From: Candidatus Glomeribacter gigasporarum
GTDB taxonomy: Bacteria; Pseudomonadota; Gammaproteobacteria; Burkholderiales; Burkholderiaceae
Assembly: GCA_001684025.1 (NCBI GenBank)
Contig: LXRJ01000005.1
Span: forward strand, 4,262 to 40,129
DNA: 35,868 nt
Reading direction: 5' to 3'
Positions within the stretch are counted from its first letter, which is position 1. Each line of letters begins with the position of its first letter. This document shows, in pieces, positions 17,050 through 26,483 of the stretch. Below the pieces are notes generated by a model. It searched no databases. It was not told where the DNA came from and saw nothing but the letters and a program-made list of their open reading frames with translations. The position numbers were made by a program, and so were the translations under genes.

Positions 17050-19794
17050 TTAAGCGGCCAGCAATGCGCGCAGCACAAAAGGCAGAATCCCCCGATGTCG
17101 GTAGTAGTCAATTTCAATGGGCGTATCGATCCTAAGCAGCAACGGGACTTTGACAGAAGCGCCGTCGATGCGGTGAATAATGAGTTCAACATATTGCTGT
17201 GGCTGGAGCGCTGTATCCAATCCATCGATATCAAAACTTTCTTCACCGGACAAATCAAGCGTCTGCACGCTATCGTCCGCTGTAAATTGCAACGGCAATA
17301 CGCCCATGCCGACCAGGTTCGAGCGATGGATGCGCTCAAAGCTGCGCGCGATCACCGCTTTGACGCCCAGCAATTGCGTTCCTTTGGCCGCCCAGTCGCG
17401 CGATGAGCCGGTGCCATATTCTTCTCCCGCAAATACAAGGGTCGGCACGCCTTCCTGGATATAACGCATCGCGGCATCGTAAATGAACATCTGCTCGCCG
17501 CTCGGCTGGTGAATCGTGATTCCGCCTTCGACGCGCGCGCCATCCGCTTTGGGCGGCACCATCAGATTCTTAATCCTAATGTTGGCGAAGGTCCCGCGCA
17601 TCATCACTTCATGATTGCCGCGCCGCGCGCCATAGCTATTGAAATCGGCTTTCTGAACGCCGTTTTCCTTTAACCACTGGCCAGCCGCAGATGTTTCGCT
17701 AATCGACCCGGCGGGACTGATATGGTCGGTCGTGACTGAATCCCCAAAGATGCCGAGCGCGCGCGCGCTGCGAATCGGCGGCACGCGATCCGCAGGCTGC
17801 ATGCTGAACGCTGAGAAAAAGGGCGGCTGCGCAATATAGGTCGACTTCGGCCAGTGATACACTTGACCTTGCGCGCCTTCAATCGTGCTCCACAGGTCGC
17901 CGGGGCGAGTGAGCTGCGCGTAATTATTACGGAAGACTTCGCCGTCGAGCGCATATTTCATCAACTGATGAATTTCGTCACTGGACGGCCAGATCTCGCT
18001 GAGATAAACCTCGCGCGCTGCACCGTTTGCGCCTATGCCGCGACCCAGCGGCTCGGTCATTAAATCACGCATTACCGTTCCGGCAATCGCATAGGCGACC
18101 ACCAGCGGCGGCGAGGCCAGAAAATTCGCGCGAATGTTCGGATGAATGCGCGCTTCAAAATTGCGGTTGCCCGATAAGACGGCGGCAGCGATGATGTCGT
18201 TCTGGATAATCGCTTCATTGAGTTCAGGCGATAAATCGCCGGAATTGCCAATGCACGTGGTGCAACCGTATCCGGCGAGCGCGAAGCCCAGTTGTTCAAG
18301 GTAGGGCAGCAATCCTGCCGCTTTTAAATATTCGGTGACGACGCGCGAGCCGGGGGCAAGCGAGGTTTTAATATGCGGCGCGACGCTTAACCCCGCGTTC
18401 ACGGCTTTTTTTGCCAGCAGGCCCGCCGCGAGTATCACGCCTGGGTTTGAAGTATTCGTGCATGAAGTAATCGCCGCAATCAGCACATCGCCATGCCGGA
18501 CTTCGATGCCATCGCTGCTTTGATATCTTTGTTCGAGCGCCTCTGGTTTTTTCGCAAAACCGTTTTTGCTGACTTCCTGGCTAAACAGTTCGGAGAAGGC
18601 GGTCTTCACGCATCCGAGATCAATCCGGTCTTGCGGCCGTTTCGGCCCCGCAAGGGAAGGCGAAACGGTCGTCAAATCGAGCGTGATGACTTTGGTATAG
18701 TCGATTTGACCTGCTCTAGGCATGCCGTATAACCGCTGCACATGCAGATAGTTGCGCAGCGCAGTGATGGTTTCGTCAGTGCGGCCGGTGCCTTTGAAAT
18801 ATTCGAGCGTTTGATCGTCGGCCGGGAAAAAGCCCATCGTTGCGCCGTATTCAGGCGCCATATTGCTGAGGGTGGCGCGATCCGGCACCGCAATAGATTG
18901 CGCGCCGTCGCCAAAAAATTCGACGAATTTGCCAACCACCTTCTCGCGGCGCAACATTTCAGTCACTGTGAGCACCAGATCGGTCGCGGTGACGCCTTCG
19001 CGCAATTGACCCTTCAACTCGAAGCCAATCACGTCTGGCGTTAAAAAGTAGATCGGCTGACCGAGCATGCCCGCTTCCGCTTCAATCCCGCCGACGCCCC
19101 AGCCGACAACGCCGAGGCCGTTGATCATTGTGGTATGGCTGTCGGTGCCGACCAGTGTATCTGGATAGTAGATACAGTCAGCCGATGCGGATGAATCCGT
19201 TTTCTTCCGATGCAATCCGCGCGCCAGATATTCAAGGTTAACTTGATGAACGATGCCAACGCCAGGCGGCACCACGCGGAACGTATCGAAGGCTTGCATG
19301 CCCCATTTCATAAATTGATAGCGTTCCTGATTGCGCTGAAATTCGAGTTTCATATTCAAATCGAGCGCATCGGGCCTGCGGAAATAATCTACCTGCACCG
19401 AATGATCAACGACGAGATCAACCGGCACGAGCGGCTCGATGGATTTCGGGTTTTGACCCATCTGTTGGGCAACGTCGCGCATCGCGGCTAAATCAGCGAG
19501 CAACGGCACGCCGGTGAAATCCTGTAACACGATGCGCGCCACAATAAATGGGATTTCATCGTTGCGCGCAGCAACGGGTTGCCAGTGCGCGAGATTCTTG
19601 ACGTGTGTTTCGGTGATTTTGGTCCCGTCGTAATTGCGTAGCACCGATTCGAGGATGATGCGAATTGAGACCGGCAGCCGTTCAATTGCGACGCCAAGCG
19701 TCGCGCCAAGTTGCGGCAATGAGTAAAACAGGCCCTTTCCTGCACCGTGATCGAATGTTTGAAGGGTGTGATAGAGATGATGAGGATGTGTCAT
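17050..19794 (-). CDS. acnA: Aconitate hydratase A
   Basis: This 4Fe-4S enzyme interconverts citrate and isocitrate in the TCA cycle. The 914-residue protein has the AcnA/IRP1 layout. The N-terminal domain contains [25 protein letters not shown]. The cluster-ligand cysteines lie in [10 protein letters not shown] and [11 protein letters not shown]. The C-terminal swivel domain includes [34 protein letters not shown] and [22 protein letters not shown]. Length is normal. No strong ribosome binding site precedes the ATG. It depends on Fe-S assembly, so a link to the nearby erpA gene is functional but not transcriptional. A 67-nt spacer separates it from the small secreted protein gene upstream. 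Confidence 0.97.
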   Translation of the reverse strand: MTHPHHLYHTLQTFDHGAGKGLFYSLPQLGATLGVAIERLPVSIRIILESVLRNYDGTKITETHVKNLAHWQPVAARNDEIPFIVARIVLQDFTGVPLLADLAAMRDVAQQMGQNPKSIEPLVPVDLVVDHSVQVDYFRRPDALDLNMKLEFQRNQERYQFMKWGMQAFDTFRVVPPGVGIVHQVNLEYLARGLHRKKTDSSASADCIYYPDTLVGTDSHTTMINGLGVVGWGVGGIEAEAGMLGQPIYFLTPDVIGFELKGQLREGVTATDLVLTVTEMLRREKVVGKFVEFFGDGAQSIAVPDRATLSNMAPEYGATMGFFPADDQTLEYFKGTGRTDETITALRNYLHVQRLYGMPRAGQIDYTKVITLDLTTVSPSLAGPKRPQDRIDLGCVKTAFSELFSQEVSKNGFAKKPEALEQRYQSSDGIEVRHGDVLIAAITSCTNTSNPGVILAAGLLAKKAVNAGLSVAPHIKTSLAPGSRVVTEYLKAAGLLPYLEQLGFALAGYGCTTCIGNSGDLSPELNEAIIQNDIIAAAVLSGNRNFEARIHPNIRANFLASPPLVVAYAIAGTVMRDLMTEPLGRGIGANGAAREVYLSEIWPSSDEIHQLMKYALDGEVFRNNYAQLTRPGDLWSTIEGAQGQVYHWPKSTYIAQPPFFSAFSMQPADRVPPIRSARALGIFGDSVTTDHISPAGSISETSAAGQWLKENGVQKADFNSYGARRGNHEVMMRGTFANIRIKNLMVPPKADGARVEGGITIHQPSGEQMFIYDAAMRYIQEGVPTLVFAGEEYGTGSSRDWAAKGTQLLGVKAVIARSFERIHRSNLVGMGVLPLQFTADDSVQTLDLSGEESFDIDGLDTALQPQQYVELIIHRIDGASVKVPLLLRIDTPIEIDYYRHRGILPFVLRALLAA

Positions 19795-19861
19795 AGTAGG
19801 TATGAGGATTGTCCGGTGAATAAAGAATCATCAACGCTTTACGTTTGCGCAGAAGGCGGGT

Positions 19862-20398
19862 TTATCGGCGCAGATGCACAGGCCGATCAAGCGCAGAAGA
19901 TGCGCCTTCGACAATGCCGGATGATTCGGATTCTTCCGTAAACAGGGCTGGCATGGGTTTGGGGTTGACATCCGCCGCCGCCATCTCCACTGTTTTGCAT
20001 TCGTCGACAAGACGGGAGCGTGCGCCATGATCGTTGAACAGCATCGCTTTGAAGGGCAGCACGACCAAGTCCAAGCCGCTGGCTGAATCCTGAAAACGCT
20101 CGGCGCCGGTTGTGGTCGGCACGCGCGGCAAGAGGTAATTCTTGCCGAACCAGTATAAAGTGAGCGCCGGATCGCTTTTAAAATCGCCGCTGAGCCAGAA
20201 CGCCTGATTCTGTTCACAATTCCACTGAACGGCGTTTTTGTCTAGAGGCGGGCTGTTGAGCGCCACACTTTTACTTTGGCTTTTTTTATAGTCGATGTGG
20301 CGCGATGGCGCGGATGGCTTCTTTGGATTGGTTGCGTCCGCGGCGGAGGAAGACAGAACAGTGAATACAAGCGCTGCAGTTAATAAAGGTTTATTCAT
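19862..20398 (-). CDS. Secreted protein with a putative MliC/PliC C-type lysozyme inhibitor domain
   Basis: This 178-residue protein has a clear signal peptide (MNKPLLTAALVFTVLSSSAADA) and no lipobox cysteine, so it is probably periplasmic. The start was set at the ATG with TTGGAGACG upstream rather than a TTG four codons earlier. The body resembles the small beta-barrel of MliC/PliC inhibitors: QWNCEQNQAFWLSG at the start, YWFGKNYLLPRVPTTTGAERFQDSASGL in the middle and VLPFKAMLFND...DEC at the end. Two cysteines would form the expected disulfide. A roughly 35-residue tail follows that I cannot assign. If correct, it would protect peptidoglycan from host C-type lysozyme. It sits 22 nt after mdh on the same strand. 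Confidence 0.75.
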   Translation of the reverse strand: MNKPLLTAALVFTVLSSSAADATNPKKPSAPSRHIDYKKSQSKSVALNSPPLDKNAVQWNCEQNQAFWLSGDFKSDPALTLYWFGKNYLLPRVPTTTGAERFQDSASGLDLVVLPFKAMLFNDHGARSRLVDECKTVEMAAADVNPKPMPALFTEESESSGIVEGASSALDRPVHLRR

Positions 20399-20420
20399 GG
20401 ACGTCTCCAATACTAGAAAT

Positions 20421-21425
20421 TCATGACCGGCCAGTCTGCAATTCGCTCAACAAGGGTTCAATCGCGGCGCGTTCATCGAGCAACTCCTGCGCAGTCGTAT
20501 CCATCCGCGCGCGCGAAAACGCATCGATCTCAAGGCCTGGCACGCGTGTGAATCTGCCCTGTTCCGTCGTCACCGGGCACCCATAGATGATGTCCTGCGC
20601 AATCCCGTATGAGCCGTCCGAGACGATTCCCATCGTGACCCAGCGCCCTTGACTGCCGAGCATCCAATCGCGCATATGATCCAGCGCCGCCTGTGCGGCG
20701 GACGCCGCCGATGACAACCCGCGCGCGTTGATAATCGCCGCGCCGCGCTGAGCGACGGTCGGAATAAACACATCGCGCAGCCATCTTTCGTCCTGAATGC
20801 TGTGCTGCACGGGCGCGCCGCGAACCGTTGCAAAGCGGAGATCTGGATACATCGACGAGGAATGATTGCCCCAGACAATCAGTTTTTCAATCGCGGCCAC
20901 TGATTCACCCAGCTTCGCCGCCAGCTGCGCGCAGGCCCGGTTGTGATCCAGACGCAGCATCGCGGTGAAGTTCTCGCGCGGCAAATCCGGCGCGGACCGC
21001 ATCGCAATATAAGCATTCGTATTGGCCGGGTTGCCGACCACGAGCACTTTGACGTCACGGCGCGCCGCTTCGTTGAGTGCACCTCCTTGCGTTTTAAAAA
21101 CGCCAGCATTCGCATGCAGTAAATCGCGACGTTCCATTCCTTTTGAGCGCGGCCGCGCACCCACTAGAAAAGCGGCATCGACCTCTTTAAAAGCGGTTTT
21201 GGGATCATCGGTCACGACGATCTCTTGCAGCAGTTCAAACGCGCAGTCTTCCAGCTCCATCACGACCCCTTTGAGGGCGGATTGCGCCTGTGGCAGCTCA
21301 AGCAATTGCAGAATAACCGGTTGTTCCTTGCCAAGCAGGTCGCCATTCGCGAGCCGGAACAGGAGGGAATAAGCGATTTGACCGGCGGCGCCGGTGACAG
21401 CAATACGGATGGGAGATTGAACCAT
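20421..21425 (-). CDS. mdh: Malate dehydrogenase
   Basis: This NAD-dependent malate dehydrogenase, which forms oxaloacetate in the TCA cycle, is of the long (about 330-residue) type seen in betaproteobacteria and plant cytosol. The N-terminal Rossmann motif is [19 protein letters not shown]. Also visible are [17 protein letters not shown] (substrate-loop arginines), [20 protein letters not shown] (catalytic Asp) and [12 protein letters not shown] (catalytic His). The ATG giving [10 protein letters not shown] (334 residues) was preferred; a GTG five codons upstream is possible and neither has a good ribosome binding site. Upstream, a perfect palindrome separates it from vapD on the same strand. 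Confidence 0.96.
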   Translation of the reverse strand: MVQSPIRIAVTGAAGQIAYSLLFRLANGDLLGKEQPVILQLLELPQAQSALKGVVMELEDCAFELLQEIVVTDDPKTAFKEVDAAFLVGARPRSKGMERRDLLHANAGVFKTQGGALNEAARRDVKVLVVGNPANTNAYIAMRSAPDLPRENFTAMLRLDHNRACAQLAAKLGESVAAIEKLIVWGNHSSSMYPDLRFATVRGAPVQHSIQDERWLRDVFIPTVAQRGAAIINARGLSSAASAAQAALDHMRDWMLGSQGRWVTMGIVSDGSYGIAQDIIYGCPVTTEQGRFTRVPGLEIDAFSRARMDTTAQELLDERAAIEPLLSELQTGRS

Positions 21426-21465
21426 TGGAATATCGTGCACAGAAGCGGGGGTGATTACGATCTAG

Positions 21466-21494
21466 ATAGAAGTCATTTCAGAAATGACTTCTAT
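21466..21494. repeat. Perfect 29-bp palindrome overlapping the vapD stop codon
   Basis: Two 14-nt arms (ATAGAAGTCATTTC and GAAATGACTTCTAT) are separated by a single A. The left arm shares TAGAAGTCATTTCA with the motif at 5946-5966. The right arm contains the vapD stop codon (21491-21493). There is no T-run, so a classic terminator is unlikely. It could be an operator, a cruciform, or two repeat ends joined head to head. Confidence 0.85.
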
Positions 21495-21772
21495 AAAGCA
21501 GGGCTGAGATCATTGATATCCTCGATGCGCAGCATCCGAATATCACGCACGCTGCTTTTAAACCAGGGATAGGCTTTGCTTAATACCTGTGCGGCCAGCA
21601 CGCACTTCACCGCATTCATATGTTCATCGCCGAAGTACACACTTCCCTGTTGCCATGTAAAACCCAGCGGTATGAGTTCTTTCTTGATATCACCGTAGGC
21701 GTTCTGCCATGAATCATTGGGGTATTGTTGTTTCAGTTGCTCAGTGTCTAGATCGAACGAGATTGCGTACAT
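21491..21772 (-). CDS. vapD: VapD-family endoribonuclease/virulence-associated protein D
   Basis: This 93-residue protein starts at MYAISFDLDTEQL, with a strong AGGAGGG ribosome binding site just upstream; a 14-codon longer frame is rejected. Hallmarks of VapD are present in order: the N-terminal FDLDT with the catalytic-region aspartate, YGDIKKEL, the diagnostic FTWQQGSVYFGD and PWFKSSVRDIRMLRIEDINDL. VapD proteins are Cas2-like small RNases. In Haemophilus VapD is the toxin of the VapXD pair, and in Helicobacter and Rhodococcus it is linked to persistence in the host. No VapX-like antitoxin ORF is visible on either side (mdh downstream, macA divergent upstream), so it appears to be an orphan. 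Its stop codon lies inside a perfect palindrome. Confidence 0.92.
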   Translation of the reverse strand: MYAISFDLDTEQLKQQYPNDSWQNAYGDIKKELIPLGFTWQQGSVYFGDEHMNAVKCVLAAQVLSKAYPWFKSSVRDIRMLRIEDINDLSPAL

Positions 21773-21872
21773 CGACCCTCCTAAAAAGCGATTAAATTGG
21801 ACCATGTCATTCATTGCTCATTCTAAAATACAATCGGCCTGCTTGTGCATTTCATCGTGATTTCAGAATTGT

Positions 21873-21892
21873 CCATTCCATTCCATTCCATT
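21873..21892 (+). repeat. (CCATT)4 pentanucleotide repeat in the macA leader
   Basis: Four perfect tandem CCATT units are followed by TTTTCC and the ATG chosen for macA. Unit length is not a multiple of three. If translation began at the upstream in-frame ATG (21845), slippage would shift the frame. If it begins at 21899, slippage would change leader or promoter spacing. Confidence 0.85.
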
Positions 21893-21898
21893 TTTTCC

Positions 21899-23077
21899 AT
21901 GACAATGAAAAAAATCCGATCTCCCGCGCGCAAAAGCGTCAGAATCGTGATAGGCATTGGATTGGCCGCGGCGCTGGTGATCGTTCTATCCCGCTGCGTG
22001 TTCAGCAAAAAAGCGCCGGAATATTTGACCGCGCCGGTGGTGCGCGCGGAGATTGAAGATACCGTACAGGCCATCGGCACGTTACGCGCTTTTACACAAG
22101 TGGATGTAGGCGCTCGGGTAACGGGTCAAGTGCAGACGCTTCGCGTTCAACTGGGCGATTTCGTAAAAAAAGGGCAGCCGCTGGCTGAAATTGATCCGGT
22201 TCTGGCGAAAAACGCGCTCCAGCAAGCGCAGTTGAATGCGCAAGAAAGCGCGGCAAGAGAGCGCGCCGCAGCGGCGCAGCTTCAACAGGCGGAACTGAAT
22301 AGGCGGCGGCAGCGGCAAATGCTCGCCGCGGATGCCGCTTCGCGTCAGGATGCAGAGAGCGCTGAAGCAGCGCTTAAGGTGAAACAAGCCGAGTTAGCTG
22401 CGCTGAGCGCGCAAGTGAAGCGGATGCGCGTTGAGGTTGAAACGGCGCGCGCGAATCTGGATTACACGCATATTACAGCGCCTATCGATGGCGAAGTGAT
22501 CTCTATCGTGACTCAGGAAGGGCAAATGGTGGTGGCGCAGCAGCAAGCGCCGGTCATGATGAAGCTCGCTGACCTCAACACGATGACCATTGAAGCCCGG
22601 ATACCGGAAGCGGATGTCGTTCGCGTCCATCCCGGTCAAGAGGTGTATTTCACGATTCTGGGCGCGCCCGACCAACGCTATTACAGTCAGCTCAGAGCGA
22701 TTGAACCGGCGCCGCCGGATAATCAGGGGCAAACGCAGGCCGTGTTTTATAACGCGCTGTTTGAGGCGCCGAATCCGCAGCGCGTATTGCGCGTCGGCAT
22801 GACGGCGCAGGTGAGCATTGTGCTCGATAAAGCGCGGGCTGCATTGACGATTCCTGTATCCGCGCTGGGCGAGCCGGATAAAGACGGCCGCGCGCGCGTG
22901 CGCGTATTGAGCGCGGATGGCGCTGTGCACACGCGCGCTGCACGCACCGGCATCAATAATCGCGTTCAGGTGCAAATTTTGTCCGGCCTGAAGGAAGGCG
23001 AGCGCGTCATTCTTGGGGATTCGTCTGAGACGCAGGAGAAAGCGCGCCGGTCGGGGCCTAGAATAGTCCCCATGTAA
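21899..23077 (+). CDS. macA: MacA-like periplasmic adaptor of a tripartite efflux pump
   Basis: This membrane-fusion protein joins the MacB ATPase to an outer-membrane channel. About 392 residues. A basic N-terminus is followed by one transmembrane anchor (RIVIGIGLAAALVIVLS). Then comes the biotinyl-lipoyl-like half (GTLRAFTQVDVGARVTGQVQTLRVQLGDFVKKGQPLAEIDP), an alpha-helical hairpin rich in Ala/Gln/Glu (about residues 95-190) and the second lipoyl half (ITAPIDGEVISIVTQEGQMVV). Beta-barrel and membrane-proximal domains complete it. The start is uncertain: ATGs at 21899 and 21905 are best by sequence, no ribosome binding site is seen, and the frame extends to 21845. It is first in an operon with macB (45 nt) and the outer-membrane factor gene. 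Confidence 0.92.
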   Translation: MTMKKIRSPARKSVRIVIGIGLAAALVIVLSRCVFSKKAPEYLTAPVVRAEIEDTVQAIGTLRAFTQVDVGARVTGQVQTLRVQLGDFVKKGQPLAEIDPVLAKNALQQAQLNAQESAARERAAAAQLQQAELNRRRQRQMLAADAASRQDAESAEAALKVKQAELAALSAQVKRMRVEVETARANLDYTHITAPIDGEVISIVTQEGQMVVAQQQAPVMMKLADLNTMTIEARIPEADVVRVHPGQEVYFTILGAPDQRYYSQLRAIEPAPPDNQGQTQAVFYNALFEAPNPQRVLRVGMTAQVSIVLDKARAALTIPVSALGEPDKDGRARVRVLSADGAVHTRAARTGINNRVQVQILSGLKEGERVILGDSSETQEKARRSGPRIVPM

Positions 23078-23122
23078 TCGCATCTATATTCAGCATATCG
23101 CTGATCCGGCGGCGAGGTATAA

Positions 23123-25117
23123 ATGCAACAGGCACTGCTTGAACTGGTGAATATCACGCGCCGCTTTGCAGCTGGCGATAAAGACGTGGTGGTGCTGAAC
23201 GACATCACGCTGACAATTGGCGCGAGCGAGTTTGTCGCAGTCATGGGCGCTTCAGGCTCAGGCAAATCGACGCTGATGAATGTTCTGGGTTGCCTCGATC
23301 AACCCAGTTCAGGCCATTATCGAATTGGCGGGCGGGAAACCGCAGCGCTCGATCCGGATGAACTAGCGCGCTTGCGCCGCGCGCGCTTCGGCTTTATTTT
23401 TCAGCGCTACCATCTGCTGCCGCATTTGACCGCGGCCGGCAACGTTGAAGTCCCCGCGATCTATGCCGATACCGCGCATGCGGCGCGGCAGCCGCGCGCA
23501 TTTGAATTGCTGCGGCGTTTGGGCTTAGCAGAGCGCGCACATTACCGGCCGGCGCAGCTTTCGGGCGGACAGCAGCAGCGCGTCAGTATCGCGCGTGCGT
23601 TGATGAACGGCGGCGAAATCATTCTGGCGGATGAACCCACCGGCGCGCTCGACAGCACAAGCGGGCGGGAAGTGATGAATATCCTGCATGAACTCAACGC
23701 AAATGGCCATACCATTATCCTGGTGACCCATGACCCACAGATCGCGGCGCACGCGCAACGCATCATTGAAATCAAAGACGGCAGAGTCGTGCGCGACCAG
23801 GCGCAGCCGGCAGCTGCGCAGCACGCTGCCACAGCGCTAAAGACAACGCGCGCGCGCGTTTCATCGAACCCTCAAACAAATACGCCGCAAAAAACTGTCC
23901 GCGCAACATCTGCGCGCTTAAGCCGCTTTAGCGAAGCGTTCAAAATGGCCGCTGCCGCGCTGCGCGCGCACCGGCTGCGGACTTTTCTGACCATGCTTGG
24001 CATCATCATCGGCATTACTTCGGTCGTCTCTATCGTTGCGCTTGGCGCGGGCGCGAAGCAGCGCATGCAAGAGGTGATTCAGGCACTGGGGCCGAATACC
24101 CTTTCTATTTTTCCAGGCCGCGACCGCGGCGAGCGCCATTGGCTGGGCAATAATCAAACGCTCGTGCCGGCGGATCTCGATGCGCTGCGCGCGCAGCCGT
24201 ATGTCGATAGCGTGACACCGGAAACAGGCCAGATGGGACTGGTGCGTTATCGTGACCTGGATGTGAATGCCATCGTCGCCGGCGTCGGGGAAGATTTTTT
24301 CCGGGTTCGGAATCTGAAGCTCGCGCAAGGCATTGCGTTCGGACGCGAGGATATTCGGCAACAGGCGCAGGTGGCAGTGATCGATCAAAATACCCGGCGG
24401 AAACTGTTCAGTGATATGTCCAATCCGCTCGGCCAAATCATTCTGATCGGCCCGGTGCCGTGCACCGTGATTGGCATTACCCAACCGAAGAAAGATGTCT
24501 TCGGCGATCCGCAGAATCTGCAGATTTGGATGCCGTATAGCACGGCCAACAGCAAACTTTTCGGTCAATCGTATTTCGGCCGGGTCACTGTGCGTTTGCG
24601 CGCCGGGCAATCCAGTGAGAGCGCCGAGCAGAGTATCGGAAAATTGCTCACCCAACGGCATGGCGACAAGGACTTTTTTATTTTCAATATGGATAGCATG
24701 CTGAAGGCCGGGCAGCAGCAAAATCGGCTGATGGCACTTTTTCTATCGTCGATTGCGGTGATTTCCCTGGTTGTCGGCGGGATTGGCGTGATGAATATTA
24801 TGCTCGTCTCAGTCACCGAGCGCACGCGTGAAATTGGAATCCGGATGGCGGTCGGCGCGCGGCGGTCAGACATTCTGCAGCAATTTCTGGTCGAGGCGGT
24901 GGTTGTATGCTTAAGCGGCGGACTCATCGGCATTCTGCTCTCATTTGGCATTGGCGCCGTCTTCTCGGCGTTGGCTGAGCAAATGAAGATGATTTTTTCA
25001 ATTGATTCCATTATCACGGCGGTATTGTGTTCAACACTGATTGGCCTCGTATTCGGCTTTATGCCGGCGCGCAATGCGGCGCGGTTAAATCCGGTCGATG
25101 CGCTAGCGCGCGATTGA
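23123..25117 (+). CDS. macB: MacB-like ABC transporter, fused ATPase and permease
   Basis: This ATP-driven mechanotransmission pump of the MacB family exports macrolides, enterotoxin, lipopeptides or haem precursors in different bacteria. The 664-residue protein has an N-terminal nucleotide-binding domain with Walker A GASGSGKST (residues 42-50), signature LSGGQQQRVSIARAL and Walker B IILADEPTGALDS. A linker of about 60 residues follows. The permease has TM1 (RTFLTMLGIIIGITSVVSIVALGAG), a large periplasmic domain, and three C-terminal helices with the FtsX-like motif TERTREIGIRMAVGARRSDILQQFLVEA. GAGG lies 5 nt before the ATG. The stop overlaps the ribosome binding site of the next gene, so the two are translationally coupled. 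Confidence 0.95.
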   Translation: MQQALLELVNITRRFAAGDKDVVVLNDITLTIGASEFVAVMGASGSGKSTLMNVLGCLDQPSSGHYRIGGRETAALDPDELARLRRARFGFIFQRYHLLPHLTAAGNVEVPAIYADTAHAARQPRAFELLRRLGLAERAHYRPAQLSGGQQQRVSIARALMNGGEIILADEPTGALDSTSGREVMNILHELNANGHTIILVTHDPQIAAHAQRIIEIKDGRVVRDQAQPAAAQHAATALKTTRARVSSNPQTNTPQKTVRATSARLSRFSEAFKMAAAALRAHRLRTFLTMLGIIIGITSVVSIVALGAGAKQRMQEVIQALGPNTLSIFPGRDRGERHWLGNNQTLVPADLDALRAQPYVDSVTPETGQMGLVRYRDLDVNAIVAGVGEDFFRVRNLKLAQGIAFGREDIRQQAQVAVIDQNTRRKLFSDMSNPLGQIILIGPVPCTVIGITQPKKDVFGDPQNLQIWMPYSTANSKLFGQSYFGRVTVRLRAGQSSESAEQSIGKLLTQRHGDKDFFIFNMDSMLKAGQQQNRLMALFLSSIAVISLVVGGIGVMNIMLVSVTERTREIGIRMAVGARRSDILQQFLVEAVVVCLSGGLIGILLSFGIGAVFSALAEQMKMIFSIDSIITAVLCSTLIGLVFGFMPARNAARLNPVDALARD

Positions 25118-25127
25118 GGCAATGCAC

Positions 25128-26483
25128 ATGCGCCGGCCCGCCCCTGTTTTGATCGCGCTGATGCTGTTGGCTGGCTGCGCGCGCGCGCGTTGGACGCCGC
25201 CGTCCGTGGAGGTGCCGACCCACTGGTCCACGCCGGCTGACAACAAGGCGATGGCGGAGCAAACGCCACAGGCAGCATGGTGGACAAATTTCAACGATCC
25301 GCATTTAAATGCGCTGATCGATGAAGCGCTTAAAGTGAATAGCGATCTGGCGGCCGCGGTGATTCGCGTGCAGCGCGCGCGGTTAGAGGCCGGCTTGGCC
25401 AATACCACTCTGACTCCGGATATCAGTGCGGGCGCAGATCTGCGTGGATCGCGCCATTTGGACGCACACGCTACCACGCGTTCAGCCGATGTCAACGGTT
25501 CGCTGCGTTATGAACTGGATCTCTGGGGGAAACGGGCCCATCAGCGCGCGGCGGCTGCTTGGGAAGCGCACGCCGCTGAGGCGGACCGCGCGCAAACAGC
25601 GCTGGATCTGATTGGCACGGCTGCGGAGTTATATTGGAAGCTGATCCTTTTAAACGAACAGATCATCGACAGCGAAGCGGATCTGAAGCAAACCCGACAA
25701 ATACTCGATTTAGTCAATGCGCGGTATGCGGCGGGCGCACTCTCAGGACTGGATCGTGTGCAGGCTGAGCAAAATGTATCGAATCAACGGCTCGCGTTGA
25801 GCCGGCTGTATCAGCAGCGCGTTGAAGCGCGCCATGCGCTGGCGGTGTTGTTGAACCGTCCGCCTTCATACGCTTTTGAAGCGCCTGAGCGTTTGCCTGC
25901 CACGCCGCTGCCCGAGATTGAGGCCGGCATACCGGCGCAGGCGCTCAAGCGTCGGCCGGATCTGAAGGCGGCTGAATTGCGCTTACGCAAGTTGTTTGCG
26001 GATATTGAACAGACGCGCGCCAGTTTTTATCCAAGTTTTACATTGACGGGCAGCCTCGGCAGCGCCAGCGAAATGTTGCTACGCGTGTTGCAGAATCCGG
26101 TCGCAACGCTCGGGATTGGCTTGACATTGCCGTTTATTCAGTGGAACACGATGCAGTTAAAAATTAAAGTATCGAAAAGCCAGTATGAAGAAGCCTTCGC
26201 CCATTTCCGCAAGAAACTCTATACTGCATTGGCTGAAGTCGAAGATGCTTTGTCCAAGCGCGCGCAATTGATCGAAGAAGCGGCGCGCCAAGCGCAGATC
26301 GTGTTTCAAGCCGAGCAAGCTGAACAGCAGACCCATGCGCGATTTAACGCCGGCGCAACCGATATTCAGCGTTGGCTGGAAGCGCAGGGCGAGCTGCGCA
26401 GCGCGCGCGCGGCGCTTAAACAGAACCGTTTGGACCAACTCAATAACCGGATGGAGCTCTATCAAGCGCTCGGCGGCGGATAA
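25128..26483 (+). CDS. Outer-membrane efflux lipoprotein (TolC/OprM-NodT family)
   Basis: This is the outer-membrane channel of the tripartite pump. The ATG at 25128 was chosen because GAGG lies 8 nt upstream; an ATG two codons earlier is too close. The 451-residue protein has a lipoprotein signal peptide with lipobox LLAGC, so it is anchored by an acylated cysteine. The mature part starts with the family pattern WSTPADNKAMAEQTPQAAWWTNFNDPHLNALIDEALKVNSDL. Two similar halves follow, each with long coiled helices and barrel strands, including the YELDLWGKRAHQRAAA and RRPDLKAAELRLRKLFADIEQTRASFYPSFTL motifs. It is complete and ends in MELYQALGGG. Having its own channel gene makes the macAB unit self-contained. 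Confidence 0.95.
   Translation: MRRPAPVLIALMLLAGCARARWTPPSVEVPTHWSTPADNKAMAEQTPQAAWWTNFNDPHLNALIDEALKVNSDLAAAVIRVQRARLEAGLANTTLTPDISAGADLRGSRHLDAHATTRSADVNGSLRYELDLWGKRAHQRAAAAWEAHAAEADRAQTALDLIGTAAELYWKLILLNEQIIDSEADLKQTRQILDLVNARYAAGALSGLDRVQAEQNVSNQRLALSRLYQQRVEARHALAVLLNRPPSYAFEAPERLPATPLPEIEAGIPAQALKRRPDLKAAELRLRKLFADIEQTRASFYPSFTLTGSLGSASEMLLRVLQNPVATLGIGLTLPFIQWNTMQLKIKVSKSQYEEAFAHFRKKLYTALAEVEDALSKRAQLIEEAARQAQIVFQAEQAEQQTHARFNAGATDIQRWLEAQGELRSARAALKQNRLDQLNNRMELYQALGGG

Noticed and set aside
21773-21898. A possible VapX-like antitoxin gene upstream of vapD
   Set aside because: No small ORF with a ribosome binding site was found on the vapD strand in this spacer.
22394-24721. Long minus-strand open frames opposite macA and macB (229 and 267 codons)
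   Set aside because: They are antisense to well-supported genes, rich in Arg/His, and lack recognisable domains; typical shadow frames of GC-rich third positions.
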